From Buttiauxella sp. B2 (lineage in GTDB: Bacteria > Pseudomonadota > Gammaproteobacteria > Enterobacterales > Enterobacteriaceae), in assembly GCF_006376615.1 (NCBI RefSeq), contig NZ_VEXQ01000005.1:1-64000 (forward strand): a stretch of 64,000 bases of DNA, given 5' to 3'. The first letter of the stretch is position 1, and each line of letters starts with the position of its first letter. Positions 11,549 through 22,124 of this stretch are shown piece after piece. The notes below the pieces were generated by a model. The model saw only the letters and a list, made by a program, of their open reading frames with translations, ran no database searches and had not been told where the DNA came from. Position numbers and translations under genes: made by a program.

Positions 11549-14500
11549 TTAAGCTTTATTGAAGCGATACAGCGGCAGCAAGTAGCGCTCAGCCTCATTG
11601 ATTATCGCTTCGTAGTAGTCTGGCTCCAGCGTTCGATACAAGCGTTGTAGCCATTTATCTGCCCCTTCACCTTCGACTCTTTGATTCCCTTCCCAGGCAG
11701 TCAACAGCTTACTTTTAGCTTTCTGTTGCGTTTGCTCATCCCATAAAATGGCATCATTTGCGGGTTCATAACAGGCTTTTATCCATGCGCCGCCACTCAT
11801 TGGAAGCAACAGCAACGGCTGTACTAATCCTTTACGATAACCATCAATGAGTTGCTGGAGGTAGCTTTTTGCCTGCTCAACTTCAAGTGAAGGGAATTTC
11901 CACTCCGTGGAATCTCGCCCATATAGACGGCTTTCGCCGCTTCCCCCCATCGCACACCAGACAACATGTTCAATCCACAGTTGCAGGCCATGTGCCGGGT
12001 TAAGGATGGAGGGCCGCCAGCGCAACAGTCCATCAGCCTGCACATCCGACAACCAACCTTCCAGACTTGTTCCGCCTAAAAGCAGTGAGACTTCCTGGCT
12101 GTTGCCATTTTGTCGCTCGGCTCTCACTTTTTGGGCCAGTTCTTCCATTTCTGTTAACTGGGTTTCCCATAAAATTTCACCGAAAGCACCGTATGGTAAT
12201 GCGCCTGCTGCTCTATAACGGCTGAATAACTGCTGTGTGTCCCCCTCCTGAACCAGCGCATTCAGCAACTCCTGATTCATTTGGAAACGTTCGAGGCTAT
12301 CTAATGTGAAAGGTTCTGCATCCGGAAGTTCGGTTTCTTCAAGCCAGAAATTGATCCCCAAACGCATCTGGAAAAAGGCGCGCACAGGATGTCGCCAGAA
12401 ACGTTGTAATTGATCCAACGTGATGACGTTCTGAGTTTGTTCCTGCAATGGCTGAATAAACGGAGCCTGAGCTTGCCCCCGCCCACTTGCCGCAGGCAAC
12501 CATTCGTTGGCATAGCTCTGTGCTGAAGTCCCTGGTAAGAAATTACCCGCTTCAAAAGGAGTGCGCTTATGCTGTTGAACTAAATGTTTTTTCACGCGTT
12601 CACTGCTCTCGTCGCAGGTTTTTTCCGTGTCCTGTGGCAGGCAATGGCTTTGCGCAATGTAATCTAATAGTTCATCAACCAATACCGAAGGATAACGCTG
12701 GCTGTTGTCCTGAATAGAACGTCCGATATAACTGATGTAGAAGCGCATTTGCGCAGAGTTAAGTGCCTCCAGGAACAAGTAGCGATCGTCATCTCGGCGG
12801 CTACGGTCGCCTCGTTGCGGTTTCTGGCTCATTAAATCAAACCCCAGAGGAGCAAGCGTGCGTGGATAAACACCGTCATTCATGCCAAGCAAGCAAACAA
12901 CTTTGAACGGGATAGAACGCATTGGCATCAGTGTGCAAAAGTTGATTGGACCGGCCAGGAAACGTTGGCTAATACGTTCTTGATCCAATCGTTGTGCGAG
13001 TTCATCACGCAATAGCGTCAGTGAGACGTTTTCCTGATAATGGCTTTCAAGGCCATATTTAATGATTTCTTGCCATTGCTGCTCAATTAACGCTAATGCC
13101 GCTTCGGTTTCCGTATCAGGCAGGAAGAAACTGGCCAGCATGCCACGGCATACCGTCGTCCATTCAACTAAAGGCCGCGCTACAGTTAACTCACGACGCC
13201 AGATATTCAGTTGCATTAACAATTCAGCCAACTGCCCGACAAGCTCAGCAATTAAACCACTCGATTCATCGTAAGGGAGGATTGACTGCCATTCACCTGC
13301 CTGACTATCCATCGCATAGCCCAACAACATGCGAGTCAAACCAAAGCGCCAGGTATGCTGCCCTGTTGCCGGGAGATTCAGCTCACGAACGTTATCGTCG
13401 TCAATTCCCCAACGAATCCCCGATTCATGCACCCACAAGCGTAAGTAACGCAGCCCTTCTTCGTTAATTGAGAACCGAGCCGCCAGTGCGGGAACTTCCA
13501 GCAGAGCAAGGACATCCTGCGCTGCAAATCGGCTGTCAGGTAGTGAGAGTAGTGAGATAAAAGCTTGCAGAGCCGGATGTGCCTGGCGGGCTCTGCGGTC
13601 GGAAATTGCAAAAGGTAGCCTGCGTTCTGCCACCGCATTACCAAATACTGCCTGGATAAACGGACTGTAACTGTCGATATCCGCCACCATCACAATGATA
13701 TCGCGAGGTGTTAGCGTAGTGTCGGTCTCAAGCATCGCCAAAAGCTGATCGTGCAGTACTTCAACCTCACGTTGAGGACTGTGACATTCATGGAAAGTGA
13801 CTGAGCGGTCATCAAGGGACAGAACCCGTTTCTTATGGCTGTGCTCAAACTCTTCTTCGGTCAGACCGGTGACCGCATTGCTTTGTAACTCGAGCAAATC
13901 GTACTTCAGATTGTGCAGGAGGTTACCAGGGTCTATATCGACAAATACGTCAATTTCTTCAAAGCGTTGTAGCTCAGCCAACAAGAAAGTGTAATCACGC
14001 CCTAATTTGCCCCATGAGGCCAGCAGTGGGTTGCCAATATCTTGTTCACCTGCGTCGTTGAACAATGCAGAAGCCGTATCGCTGTCTTTAAATAGTGGAA
14101 GCGTTAAGTCTTCCTTAGCGTGGCTACGGCGGCGGCGGCTGATTAATCTTGCAAGATAAGCAGGATCTTTAATATCCCCCCAGTAATAGCGGCATGGGTT
14201 GGTAAACAGCAAATGGACATCAATGTGCTTACCCAGCGCTTGTAGCGCCTGAAGATAAACAGGTGGCAATGCTGAAATACCACAAATAAAGACACGAGCA
14301 GGCAAACCAGGCGGGCATTCGCTGCTTGATTCCAGAGTATTAATAAAACGTTGATAGAGATTCGCACGGTGCCATTCAGGTTGCCCAAGCTCTTGCGTAT
14401 GGTGTACCAGCGCCGCCCATAGTGGAGCCTGCCACAATTGAGCTTCGCCCACATTGTCGATAAGTTCACCTTTTTCCCACTGACTTAACCAACCCGGCCT

Positions 14501-14923
14501 ATAGACTAGATATTGGTCGTAAAGGTCAGCAATTCTTGACGCTAATTGAGAGAGTTTGCGACCATTTTCATCTTCTTCAAGATACTGTTTTAGCAGTGCA
14601 AACTCAGGTTGTTCCAGCATCGTGGGAATGAGCGTCATCAGTTTCCAGCTCATGCTTTGCTTATTGAACGCACTTTGCTCCGGGATATTCGGCAGTACTC
14701 GCACAAACATATCCCAGATAAAGCTGGCAGGAAGTGGGAAGCTGATGTTTGCTGCGATACCAAACTTTTGTGCCAGCGTCATTTGTAGCCATTGCGCCAT
14801 ACCGGTACTTTGCACCAATACAACCTCAGGCTGGAATGGGTCCGGCAGCGGCTGCCTTTCCACAATAAATTCCATAATTGCTTCCAGCACATCCAGCCGG
14901 TTGGAATGGTAAACACGCAACAT
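11549..14923 (-). CDS. recC: Exodeoxyribonuclease V gamma subunit RecC
   Basis: Non-catalytic subunit of RecBCD that holds the complex together and recognises Chi in the 3' strand. 1124 aa (E. coli 1122). The sequence is collinear with E. coli RecC, including VQSTGMAQWLQ near the N-terminus and the central RSIPFKVVCLLGMNDGVYPR segment; the fold resembles an inactivated SF1 helicase. I placed the start at 14923 (MLRVYHSNRLDVLEA) because it matches the family N-terminus and follows AGGAG; the frame is open 48 codons further but those overlap ppdC. The start is 7 nt after the ppdC stop, so recC is probably co-transcribed with the pseudopilin genes. Confidence 0.97.
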   Translation of the reverse strand: MLRVYHSNRLDVLEAIMEFIVERQPLPDPFQPEVVLVQSTGMAQWLQMTLAQKFGIAANISFPLPASFIWDMFVRVLPNIPEQSAFNKQSMSWKLMTLIPTMLEQPEFALLKQYLEEDENGRKLSQLASRIADLYDQYLVYRPGWLSQWEKGELIDNVGEAQLWQAPLWAALVHHTQELGQPEWHRANLYQRFINTLESSSECPPGLPARVFICGISALPPVYLQALQALGKHIDVHLLFTNPCRYYWGDIKDPAYLARLISRRRRSHAKEDLTLPLFKDSDTASALFNDAGEQDIGNPLLASWGKLGRDYTFLLAELQRFEEIDVFVDIDPGNLLHNLKYDLLELQSNAVTGLTEEEFEHSHKKRVLSLDDRSVTFHECHSPQREVEVLHDQLLAMLETDTTLTPRDIIVMVADIDSYSPFIQAVFGNAVAERRLPFAISDRRARQAHPALQAFISLLSLPDSRFAAQDVLALLEVPALAARFSINEEGLRYLRLWVHESGIRWGIDDDNVRELNLPATGQHTWRFGLTRMLLGYAMDSQAGEWQSILPYDESSGLIAELVGQLAELLMQLNIWRRELTVARPLVEWTTVCRGMLASFFLPDTETEAALALIEQQWQEIIKYGLESHYQENVSLTLLRDELAQRLDQERISQRFLAGPINFCTLMPMRSIPFKVVCLLGMNDGVYPRTLAPLGFDLMSQKPQRGDRSRRDDDRYLFLEALNSAQMRFYISYIGRSIQDNSQRYPSVLVDELLDYIAQSHCLPQDTEKTCDESSERVKKHLVQQHKRTPFEAGNFLPGTSAQSYANEWLPAASGRGQAQAPFIQPLQEQTQNVITLDQLQRFWRHPVRAFFQMRLGINFWLEETELPDAEPFTLDSLERFQMNQELLNALVQEGDTQQLFSRYRAAGALPYGAFGEILWETQLTEMEELAQKVRAERQNGNSQEVSLLLGGTSLEGWLSDVQADGLLRWRPSILNPAHGLQLWIEHVVWCAMGGSGESRLYGRDSTEWKFPSLEVEQAKSYLQQLIDGYRKGLVQPLLLLPMSGGAWIKACYEPANDAILWDEQTQQKAKSKLLTAWEGNQRVEGEGADKWLQRLYRTLEPDYYEAIINEAERYLLPLYRFNKA

Positions 14924-14930
14924 AGAATCG

Positions 14931-15272
14931 CTACTCCTGACTTTTCTCTTTTTGCGGGCAATGTAACCGTGACAGTTGCCCGGTTCGCCCACCAGGACTG
15001 GTAATCGTAATGGCGATGCTGACACATCCAGCCTCCGATGTCTGCTGCCGACTAACTTTCCATTCATCTGTAGGTAATGGTGATTCAGGCTCGCTCATTT
15101 CCACGGCTAATCGCCATAACTGGCGGAATTGCCACTGAGACTGAAAACCTTGCTGTAACGCCCGGTGATAACCCAGTAGAGCCAGCATCACGACCGAAAA
15201 CAATGCCATAGCGCAGAGTACTTCCACCAGACTAAATCCGCGCTGCAATGATTTCACTGTGGCAACTGGCAT
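14931..15272 (-). CDS. ppdC: Prepilin peptidase-dependent protein C (minor pseudopilin)
   Basis: Small type IV pilin-like protein, 113 aa. The class III leader ends in RGFSLVE, with the Gly/Phe cleavage site and Glu at +5, followed by a hydrophobic helix (VLCAMALFSVVMLALLGY). The C-terminal half keeps GCVSIAITITSPGG and a final Cys as in E. coli PpdC. The ATG at 15272 follows GGAGG and overlaps the end of ygdB by 19 nt. Role in enterics is poorly known; such proteins prime pilus or pseudopilus assembly. Confidence 0.88.
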   Translation of the reverse strand: MPVATVKSLQRGFSLVEVLCAMALFSVVMLALLGYHRALQQGFQSQWQFRQLWRLAVEMSEPESPLPTDEWKVSRQQTSEAGCVSIAITITSPGGRTGQLSRLHCPQKEKSQE

Positions 15273-15688
15273 CGGGATACCTCCGTAAAGGGGCAAAAAT
15301 CTAACCAGCCATGTGGAGTTGAAAGCCAATGAAAGTTATCAAGCGTCCCCCATTGCCACAACGTCAGTGGCGTTTGTTGATTTTCAGTAATCCCATGTAC
15401 TGCCATAACTGCTTCATTTTCTCCTACCATCAACACACAAGCTTTCCAGCCGTTTTCTGGTTGTTGCTGGCAGTCCCACGCCAGCTTAGGTAACCAGGAT
15501 AGTTGGCTTCCCCAGGCTTGCGCTGAAATAGCCCCCGCATACTGTTTCAGGAAAGCGACTTCACTTGCGACCAGATGGCGTTGGTGACTAAGTTGTTGTT
15601 GTAATCCAGCAAGCATTAATATCCCCAACGCTAATAACAGCAGTACAAACCCAAGGGTGATATTACCCCGCTCATATTGCCCACTCAC
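15254..15688 (-). CDS. ygdB: YgdB family minor pseudopilin-like protein
   Basis: 144 aa, with a short charged N-terminus (MSGQYERGNITL) followed by one hydrophobic helix (GFVLLLLALGILMLAGL). The Gly-Asn junction resembles a prepilin site, but the usual Glu at +5 is missing, as in PilX/GspK-like tip pseudopilins. Three Cys in the soluble part. The start overlaps the ppdB stop in an ATGA. Part of the ppdA-ppdB-ygdB-ppdC-recC unit. Confidence 0.85.
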   Translation of the reverse strand: MSGQYERGNITLGFVLLLLALGILMLAGLQQQLSHQRHLVASEVAFLKQYAGAISAQAWGSQLSWLPKLAWDCQQQPENGWKACVLMVGENEAVMAVHGITENQQTPLTLWQWGTLDNFHWLSTPHGWLDFCPFTEVSRCQLPQ

Positions 15689-16245
15689 AGATTATGACCC
15701 ACAACGATGTGGCGCAAAGAAATCGGACTTTGGTCTTTGCTGGAGGCTGCTGCGAGCTCAATAATCAGCAATGAGGGCAGAGAGCGCCGCGCCAAACGGG
15801 TCACCGAGAATTTACGTATTACCATCGTTGCAGGATCTGAAACTTTCTCCCAGCCGTTACCTTCGCATGTGGCCGCACCGCGCAAAGCTTCCAGGTTGCT
15901 ACTGTTCAGACGAAAACCCATCTGTTCAGGTTCCGAATGACTAGAGGGTTCCCAGCGCCCATTACTGTTGCTATCCCATTGCAGCAGCACACACCCCCCT
16001 TCCTTTCGCAGAACTAGCCCTTCCCCTTGGCAACTTCCGTGGCAATAACCCGCACGTTGTAGCTGTTTCCCCAAACTGAATGCCAGTTGCCAGAGCGATT
16101 CTTGCAAGGTTTCTTTCTGATATTGTTGCAAAACAGCCCGTTGCAGAACCGGAAACAAACGGCCAGCCCCTAACAGAACAATGCTGCTTAGCGCCATGGC
16201 AATGAGCGTTTCAAGTAAGGTGAACCCCTGCTGATTTAGCTGCAT
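15685..16245 (-). CDS. ppdB: Prepilin peptidase-dependent protein B (minor pseudopilin)
   Basis: 186 aa with a type IV pilin leader MQLNQQG cleaved before FTLLE and a hydrophobic N-terminal helix (TLIAMALSSIVLLGAGRLF). Cysteine-rich soluble domain (CHGSCQGEG, GGCVLLQW, CEGNGWE). Resembles PilW/GspJ-type minor pilins and matches E. coli PpdB by position. Overlaps the ppdA stop by 10 nt. Confidence 0.88.
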   Translation of the reverse strand: MQLNQQGFTLLETLIAMALSSIVLLGAGRLFPVLQRAVLQQYQKETLQESLWQLAFSLGKQLQRAGYCHGSCQGEGLVLRKEGGCVLLQWDSNSNGRWEPSSHSEPEQMGFRLNSSNLEALRGAATCEGNGWEKVSDPATMVIRKFSVTRLARRSLPSLLIIELAAASSKDQSPISLRHIVVGHNL

Positions 16246-16709
16246 TTACTACTCCCGATAATTTCGCAGACACGAATACGCCCCTGAGCGGAGATAATAA
16301 CTCGCCATTTTCCCGTACCGTTTTGCAAGTCAATATGGCCTGGCCATGCTGTATTCCTTTGTCCATAGAACCCAAGGTTTGGTGTTGTCTCGGTAATATC
16401 GACATCTACAAACGGTTGAAGTAATCGCCAACGTCCTTCTGAATGACATAGGTTTGCCTCAAGCTGTTTGCTCGCCAGACACCATGTATTCCCGGTACGG
16501 TTCACCATCAGAAGATGATCACGATTATGCCAATTTGCATCGTTGCGAAGCTGTTCGAGCAAATTGCGAATCTGCTGGGTCGTTATCCACAATCGTTGTC
16601 GCTGCTGCCACTGTTGCCAACCCTGCACACTGCCAGTGCTGAGCATCGCCACAATAGACATAACCACCAACATTTCTATCAGGCTAAAACCATGTTGTTT
16701 TATTTTCAT
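16236..16709 (-). CDS. ppdA: Prepilin peptidase-dependent protein A (minor pseudopilin)
   Basis: 157 aa, first gene of the pseudopilin-recC unit. Leader MKIKQHG cleaved before FSLIE, then the helix MLVVMSIVAMLSTGSV. The segment DANWHNRDH and the C-terminal GQRNTAWPGHI are shared with E. coli PpdA. The ATG at 16709 fits the prepilin leader length; its ribosome-binding site is weak, and the frame is open 43 codons further upstream with no better start. Lies 184 nt downstream of thyA in the same orientation. Confidence 0.88.
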   Translation of the reverse strand: MKIKQHGFSLIEMLVVMSIVAMLSTGSVQGWQQWQQRQRLWITTQQIRNLLEQLRNDANWHNRDHLLMVNRTGNTWCLASKQLEANLCHSEGRWRLLQPFVDVDITETTPNLGFYGQRNTAWPGHIDLQNGTGKWRVIISAQGRIRVCEIIGSSKCS

Positions 16710-16843
16710 GGCAGCAGTGTGCCAGCCGCGGGATTCTTCGCTACTGGCAACAGTTTGATTTTCGGCAAAGATCGAAGGAAAGTTGTGCAGTTGCTGCGGG
16801 TTGCATGGGTGTTGGAAAGAGGCTCGCAAAGTTGTCAAACGGG

Positions 16844-16875
16844 CAAAAAAAACCGGTGCACAAATGGCACCGGTT
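16844..16875 (-). terminator. Terminator of thyA
   Basis: Minus-strand hairpin AACCGGTGC (complement of 16867-16875) with GCACCGGTT, followed by a run of eight T (16844-16851). It ends 18 nt after the thyA stop and separates thyA from ppdA. Confidence 0.88.
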
Positions 16876-16893
16876 ATGACAGTCTGTCAGCCG

Positions 16894-17688
16894 TTAGATA
16901 GCGACAGGGGCTTTGATCGCGGGATGAGGATCGTAACCTTCAATTTCGAAATCTTCAAAATGGTAGTCAAACAGCGACTCAGGTTTACGTTTGATAACCA
17001 GCTTTGGCAAAGCTCGCGGCTCACGTGTTAATTGCAGATGCGTTTGCTCAAGATGGTTGCTGTACAGGTGGGTATCACCACCGGTCCACACAAAATCCCC
17101 CACTTCCAGGTCACATTGCTGCGCCATCATATGAACCAGTAAAGCGTAGCTGGCGATATTAAATGGCAGCCCAAGGAAGATGTCGCATGAACGCTGGTAA
17201 AGCTGGCAGGAAAGCTTGCCGTCAGCCACATAGAACTGGAAGAACGCATGGCATGGTGCCAGCGCCATTTTATCCAGTTCGCCAACGTTCCACGCCGAAA
17301 CGATAATACGGCGCGAATCCGGATCGTTTTTAAGCTGGTTAATCACGGTGGTCAGCTGGTCAATATGGCGACCATCAGGCGTAGCCCAAGAGCGCCACTG
17401 CTTGCCATATACCGGCCCAAGATCGCCGTTTTCATCTGCCCATTCGTCCCAGATAGAGACATTGTTTTCATGCAGATAGGCAACGTTAGTGTCACCTTTC
17501 AGGAACCACAGCAGTTCATGAATAATGGAACGCAAATGGCAGCGTTTAGTGGTAACCATTGGGAAACCATCTCGCAGATTGAAGCGCATCTGATGACCAA
17601 AAATCGATAGTGTACCGGTGCCGGTACGGTCATTTTTTGGTGTGCCGTTTTCCAGCACATGTTTCATCAAATCAAGATATTGTTGCAT
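16894..17688 (-). CDS. thyA: Thymidylate synthase
   Basis: Makes dTMP from dUMP using methylene-tetrahydrofolate as carbon donor and reductant. 264 aa, the E. coli length. The catalytic Cys146 is in [12 protein letters not shown], the phosphate-binding arginine in [18 protein letters not shown], and the C-terminal IKAPVAI is the closing segment. Starts 7 nt after the lgt stop, so both are probably one transcript, as in E. coli. Confidence 0.98.
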   Translation of the reverse strand: MQQYLDLMKHVLENGTPKNDRTGTGTLSIFGHQMRFNLRDGFPMVTTKRCHLRSIIHELLWFLKGDTNVAYLHENNVSIWDEWADENGDLGPVYGKQWRSWATPDGRHIDQLTTVINQLKNDPDSRRIIVSAWNVGELDKMALAPCHAFFQFYVADGKLSCQLYQRSCDIFLGLPFNIASYALLVHMMAQQCDLEVGDFVWTGGDTHLYSNHLEQTHLQLTREPRALPKLVIKRKPESLFDYHFEDFEIEGYDPHPAIKAPVAI

Positions 17689-17695
17689 GGTTTCC

Positions 17696-18571
17696 TCACG
17701 AAAGCTGTTGCTGTGGGCGGCGACGATACGCCCAAATCATCATAATTACACCCGCGACAATCATCGGAATCGATAGGATTTGCCCCATACTGATGTATTG
17801 CACCCACGCCCCGGTAAATTGCTGATCCGGCTGGCGGAAGAATTCGACGATGATACGGAATGCTCCATAGCCAATCAGGAACAGACCGGAAACGGCGCCC
17901 ATCGGGCGCGGCTTACGAATATACAGGTTAAGAATGATGAACAGCACGATACCTTCCAGAACCATCTCGTAAAGCTGGGAAGGATGGCGTGGCAAGACAC
18001 CGTAGGTGTTAAACAAAGACTGCCATTCAGGGTGAGTTGCCAGCAGGCCAATGTCTTCACTACGCGAACCAGGGAACAACATGGCCCACTGGAAGTTTGG
18101 ATCAACACGCCCCCACAATTCGCCATTGATAAAGTTACCAAGGCGACCAGCACCCAGGCCAAATGGAATCAGTGGTGCAATGAAATCAGCTACCTGGAAG
18201 AAGGAGCGATGAGTACGACGCGCAAACCAAATCATCACGCAGATAACACCGACCAGCCCGCCATGGAAGGACATGCCACCATCCCAGACTTTAAATAGGT
18301 ACAGGGGATCGGCAAGGAAAACAGGCAGGTTGTAGAAGAAAACATACCCAAGGCGCCCACCAAGGAATACACCCAAGAAGCCCGCATAAAGCAAGTTTTC
18401 AACTTCGTCTTTCGTCCAACCGCTACCGGGTTTATTGGCACGACGGCCCGCAAGCCACATGGCAAACACGAAGCCGACCAGGTACATCACGCCATACCAG
18501 TGCAAAGAGACTGGCCCGACGGAAAAAATCACCGGGTCAAATTCAGGGAAATGCAGATAGCCACTATTCAT
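17696..18571 (-). CDS. lgt: Phosphatidylglycerol--prolipoprotein diacylglyceryl transferase
   Basis: Inner-membrane enzyme that transfers diacylglycerol from phosphatidylglycerol to the lipobox Cys of prolipoproteins. 291 aa, as in E. coli. Several membrane helices; the Lgt signature with the essential Arg lies in [18 protein letters not shown], and HGGLVG carries the conserved His. Upstream of thyA with a 7-nt gap. Confidence 0.97.
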   Translation of the reverse strand: MNSGYLHFPEFDPVIFSVGPVSLHWYGVMYLVGFVFAMWLAGRRANKPGSGWTKDEVENLLYAGFLGVFLGGRLGYVFFYNLPVFLADPLYLFKVWDGGMSFHGGLVGVICVMIWFARRTHRSFFQVADFIAPLIPFGLGAGRLGNFINGELWGRVDPNFQWAMLFPGSRSEDIGLLATHPEWQSLFNTYGVLPRHPSQLYEMVLEGIVLFIILNLYIRKPRPMGAVSGLFLIGYGAFRIIVEFFRQPDQQFTGAWVQYISMGQILSIPMIVAGVIMMIWAYRRRPQQQLS

Positions 18572-18746
18572 CTGTCACCACAAACCGTTGTTACCCCATC
18601 GAAATTCTACAATGGGTTGCAAGTACGCATCTGTGCTGATGCGCTCCGAAAGCAGCGGATCATAGCACAAAGGGCATCAGGGTTGAGTCGGCGAAGTTGT
18701 AAAAGATATGTAATACCAGTTGCGGGGGGAGTAAACAACGAGCGCC

Positions 18747-20993
18747 TTAGCGCCCGCCGCGAATCAAACCGCCCATGCCACGACGTTCCATAAAAGATGC
18801 TACTTGATGGCGTACTTCCGTCGCTAGCTGAGCCTCAAGGCTGCGCTGAGCCAGCAGTTGCACTTCTTCAAGGCTAATATGGCGCAGCAGGTACTTAACA
18901 CGTGCAACTGAACGGCCGTTCATCGACAAATGGCGATAGCCCATGCCAACTAGCAGTGCGACACACATGGGGTCACCCGCCATTTCACCGCACAAGCACA
19001 AATCGATATTGTGGCGTTGAGCTTCTGTCGCAATATAGTTTAACGCCCGCAGCATGGCTGGATGCAGGCTGTCGTAAAGGCTAGCGACACGGGTATTATT
19101 GCGATCGACTGCCAGCAAATATTGCGTCAGATCGTTAGTACCTACCGAGATAAAATCAACCCGGCTGGCAAGATGCCCCATCATAAAGACCATCGAAGGG
19201 ACTTCAACCATCACGCCAATACGTGGTTTTGGTAACTCGTAACCGAGCACTTCTTCCACTTCACGTCCGGCGCGGTCTATCAGACGACGCGCTTCGTCTA
19301 TTTCGTCGATGCTGGTGATCATCGGCAGAAGAATGCTCAGGTTGCCCGTTGCCGCGTTAGCTCGTAGCATGGCTCGCACTTGCACCAAGAAAATCTCTGG
19401 TTGGTCAAGCGTGATACGGATCCCACGCCAGCCCAGACATGGGTTTTCTTCGCTGATTGGCATATACGGCAGTTGTTTATCCGCGCCAACATCAAGCGTT
19501 CGCAGCGTGACAGGCTTTTCGTTAAACATTTGCAACATGCCCTGGTATTGGGCGACCTGCTCTTCTTCCGATGGGAAACCACTTTGCAGCATGAATGGGA
19601 TTTCGGTGCGGTATAGCCCGATACCGTCAATACGGCTGCCAAGCTGTTGTTCATGCTCAGGGCTAAGGCCCGCGTTTAACATGACCTGCACGCGCTCACC
19701 GCTTTTTAGCGCTGCGGGACTATTTACATCATCTTCAACTAGTTGGGTAAGTTCATTCTCTTCGGTGATGAGCCGTTGGTATTCCTGCAACAGCACAGCT
19801 TCCGGATCAACCAGGAGTTCACCACGATAACCATCCACTACCAATGTACGGCGATGCAGCACCGAGGGTTGAATGTCTGCTCCCATAACTGTTGGGATAC
19901 CTAACGCCCGCACCATGATAGCCGCATGAGAGTTCGCGGCACCATCGCGCACCACCACACCCACAAGCCGGTTTTGTGGCAATTCAGCAAGCGTGGTTGC
20001 AGATAACTCGTCGGCGACTAAAACAAAGCGTTCAGGCCAAGTGTTGGGGCTCTGAATGTTGTCATCGAGATGGAATAACAGACGTTGGCCAAGCGTACGT
20101 AGATCACCTGCTCGCTCTTTTAAATAGCCATCGGTCAGGCTTGCGAATTGCTCCGCAAATTTTTCGATAACTTTTTTAACCGCCCATTCAGCAACTGAGC
20201 CTTTATCCACTTCTTCAAATAATTCACGACGAAGACGAGCATCAGTCAACAGGTGCGAATAGAGATCAAATATGGCAGCCGTTTCCTTCTGAGCACCCGC
20301 AGCAAAGCGTTTGCTGTAGCGGCGAAACTCGTTGGAGGCTTCTTCAAGGGCTGCGGTTAGGCGTTCTCTTTCAAGCGTTGTATCAAGTGTTGAGGCTTCA
20401 GACACTTGTTCCATTAGCGGAAGAGTGGAGTCCATCCAACCTTCAGCAATGGCAACACCAGGGGATGCAGGCAGCGCGCGAATACGTGTCTGGCGATATT
20501 GACCAAATAAGGCGTTCAACTGTGATTGAGAGAGAATGCCTGCCATCTGTGTGGCGAGTGTGACGAGGAAAGACTCCTCGCTTTCATCATATTGCCGGTG
20601 CTCACGTTGCTGCACCACCAGCACACCCAGCAACTGGCGTCGCTGGATGATAGGAACCCCTAAAAAGGCTCGAAAACGTTCTTCCTTTACTGCGGGAACA
20701 TATTTAAAGCTGGGGTGTTTTTGCGCATCCGCAAGGTTTATCGGTTCTGCAAGACGTCCGACTAGCCCGACAATGCCTTCATCAAATGCGAGTGTAATAG
20801 TGCGCCCGCGCGGCTTTTTAAGGCCGCGCGTCGCCATCAGGTAAAAACAACGCCGGTCATGATCTGCGAGATAAACCGAGCATACCTCGGTGTCCATCGC
20901 AAGGCAGATGTCTGTAACCAGAATATCCAGCGCCTCATTGAGGCGCGGAGCACTGGCAACCTTCTCGACTATTTCTCGTAGACGGGTGAGCAT
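18747..20993 (-). CDS. ptsP: Phosphoenolpyruvate-protein phosphotransferase PtsP (EI-Ntr)
   Basis: First phosphotransferase of the nitrogen PTS; passes phosphate from PEP to NPr and EIIA-Ntr, controlling K+ transport and nitrogen-linked processes. 748 aa (E. coli 748). N-terminal GAF domain (about 1-160), PEP-utilising mobile domain with the phospho-His in DGAANSHAAIMVRALGIP, and a C-terminal PEP-binding barrel with GEMAGDPMCVALLVGMG. Follows rppH by 12 nt in one operon. Confidence 0.97.
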   Translation of the reverse strand: MLTRLREIVEKVASAPRLNEALDILVTDICLAMDTEVCSVYLADHDRRCFYLMATRGLKKPRGRTITLAFDEGIVGLVGRLAEPINLADAQKHPSFKYVPAVKEERFRAFLGVPIIQRRQLLGVLVVQQREHRQYDESEESFLVTLATQMAGILSQSQLNALFGQYRQTRIRALPASPGVAIAEGWMDSTLPLMEQVSEASTLDTTLERERLTAALEEASNEFRRYSKRFAAGAQKETAAIFDLYSHLLTDARLRRELFEEVDKGSVAEWAVKKVIEKFAEQFASLTDGYLKERAGDLRTLGQRLLFHLDDNIQSPNTWPERFVLVADELSATTLAELPQNRLVGVVVRDGAANSHAAIMVRALGIPTVMGADIQPSVLHRRTLVVDGYRGELLVDPEAVLLQEYQRLITEENELTQLVEDDVNSPAALKSGERVQVMLNAGLSPEHEQQLGSRIDGIGLYRTEIPFMLQSGFPSEEEQVAQYQGMLQMFNEKPVTLRTLDVGADKQLPYMPISEENPCLGWRGIRITLDQPEIFLVQVRAMLRANAATGNLSILLPMITSIDEIDEARRLIDRAGREVEEVLGYELPKPRIGVMVEVPSMVFMMGHLASRVDFISVGTNDLTQYLLAVDRNNTRVASLYDSLHPAMLRALNYIATEAQRHNIDLCLCGEMAGDPMCVALLVGMGYRHLSMNGRSVARVKYLLRHISLEEVQLLAQRSLEAQLATEVRHQVASFMERRGMGGLIRGGR

Positions 20994-21005
20994 TTTTCGC
21001 GTGAC

Positions 21006-21536
21006 TTAACCTCTTTTACGTCGCCATGCAGGCGCGTTATTACGTGGTGGCGTAACTTCCTGCAGCGGCATTACAACGCTTGCAAACTCTTTCATCACCC
21101 GACGATAAACATCGCGTTTAAAGGAGACAACCTGACGGACTGGATACCAATAGCTAACCCAGCGCCAGCCATCAAACTCTGGGGTACTGCTGGTTTGCAT
21201 ATTGATATCGTTGTCACTACTGATCAACTGCAAGAGAAACCATTTTTGCTTCTGGCCGATACAAACCGGCTTTGTGTCCCAACGCACCAAACGTTTCGGT
21301 AACTTGTAACGTAACCAGTTTCGGGTCGAGGCGAGTATTCGGACATCTTTTCGCTGTAGACCCACTTCCTCGAAAAGTTCCCGGTACATTGCCTGTTCCG
21401 GGGATTCGCCAGGATTGATGCCACCTTGCGGAAACTGCCAGGAATGTTGACCAAAACGCCTGGCCCACATCACTTGACCCTGCCGATTACAGATTACGAT
21501 ACCAACATTCGGGCGGTAGCCATCATCATCGATCAC
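21006..21536 (-). CDS. rppH: RNA pyrophosphohydrolase
   Basis: Nudix hydrolase that removes pyrophosphate from the 5' end of mRNAs and so triggers RNase E decay. 176 aa, as in E. coli. The Nudix box [23 protein letters not shown] type motif is intact (about residues 38-60). The start is GTG, after GAGGT, giving [14 protein letters not shown] as in E. coli. Upstream gene of the rppH-ptsP pair. Confidence 0.97.
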   Translation of the reverse strand: MIDDDGYRPNVGIVICNRQGQVMWARRFGQHSWQFPQGGINPGESPEQAMYRELFEEVGLQRKDVRILASTRNWLRYKLPKRLVRWDTKPVCIGQKQKWFLLQLISSDNDINMQTSSTPEFDGWRWVSYWYPVRQVVSFKRDVYRRVMKEFASVVMPLQEVTPPRNNAPAWRRKRG

Positions 21537-21699
21537 CGGACTACCTCAAAACAAACTTAGATTAGGCCGATTGTTTCATACAAGCGCTAGACGGTAAACC
21601 ACTGTGTAACGGTTGTCAGAAGGAATAACATTTGAATAACTCACAAAATATGACCGAGTTATAAACATGAAGGGGTACAAGGTCTGTAGTTTATTCACT

Positions 21700-22030
21700 T
21701 TTTCTGTGGATATAACTGTGAAGAACTACCTTATACACTCGGGACAACTTAGGATAACTCCAATTCCACTCATTCAAACAAAAATAAAATACATAATAAT
21801 TTCAATTGAATAGTTAGGTAAAAATCAACTCACAGCTTAGTAGTGTGATGATCGTCACATGACAGAACATCGCATTGATGAAAGATCGACCAATGACGTT
21901 TTTATCCACAGATTGTGCCAACAAGTTAGTCACAAACTGTCGAAAAAATGGGTTTTACCCCCAGTCAAGGCTGTAAATCGAACCAGTAGTGATCATTTTT
22001 ATCAGTTATCCCATTTTTCTGTGGATAACT
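21700..22030. promoter_or_regulatory. DARS2-like DnaA-reactivating region
   Basis: Part of the 685-bp gene-free gap between rppH and mutH. It holds a perfect DnaA box TTATCCACA on the plus strand (21902-21910), a perfect one on the minus strand (22020-22028), a one-mismatch box on the minus strand (21705-21713), and weaker ones at 21731-21739 (TTATACACT), 21926-21934 (TTAGTCACA) and 22006-22014 (TTATCCCAT). In E. coli this same intergenic region is DARS2, which converts ADP-DnaA to ATP-DnaA and supports timely initiation. The assignment rests on box density plus position; an A/T-rich tract at 21775-21815 may bend for IHF or Fis. Confidence 0.8.
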
Positions 22031-22124
22031 CAGTGTAAGATCCTGTTCATTGCCAGTGACCAGATTGGGAAAAGGTTTTTGTAGAATCCGTAAATAATCA
22101 TTTTTAGCGATAAAAATGATTCAA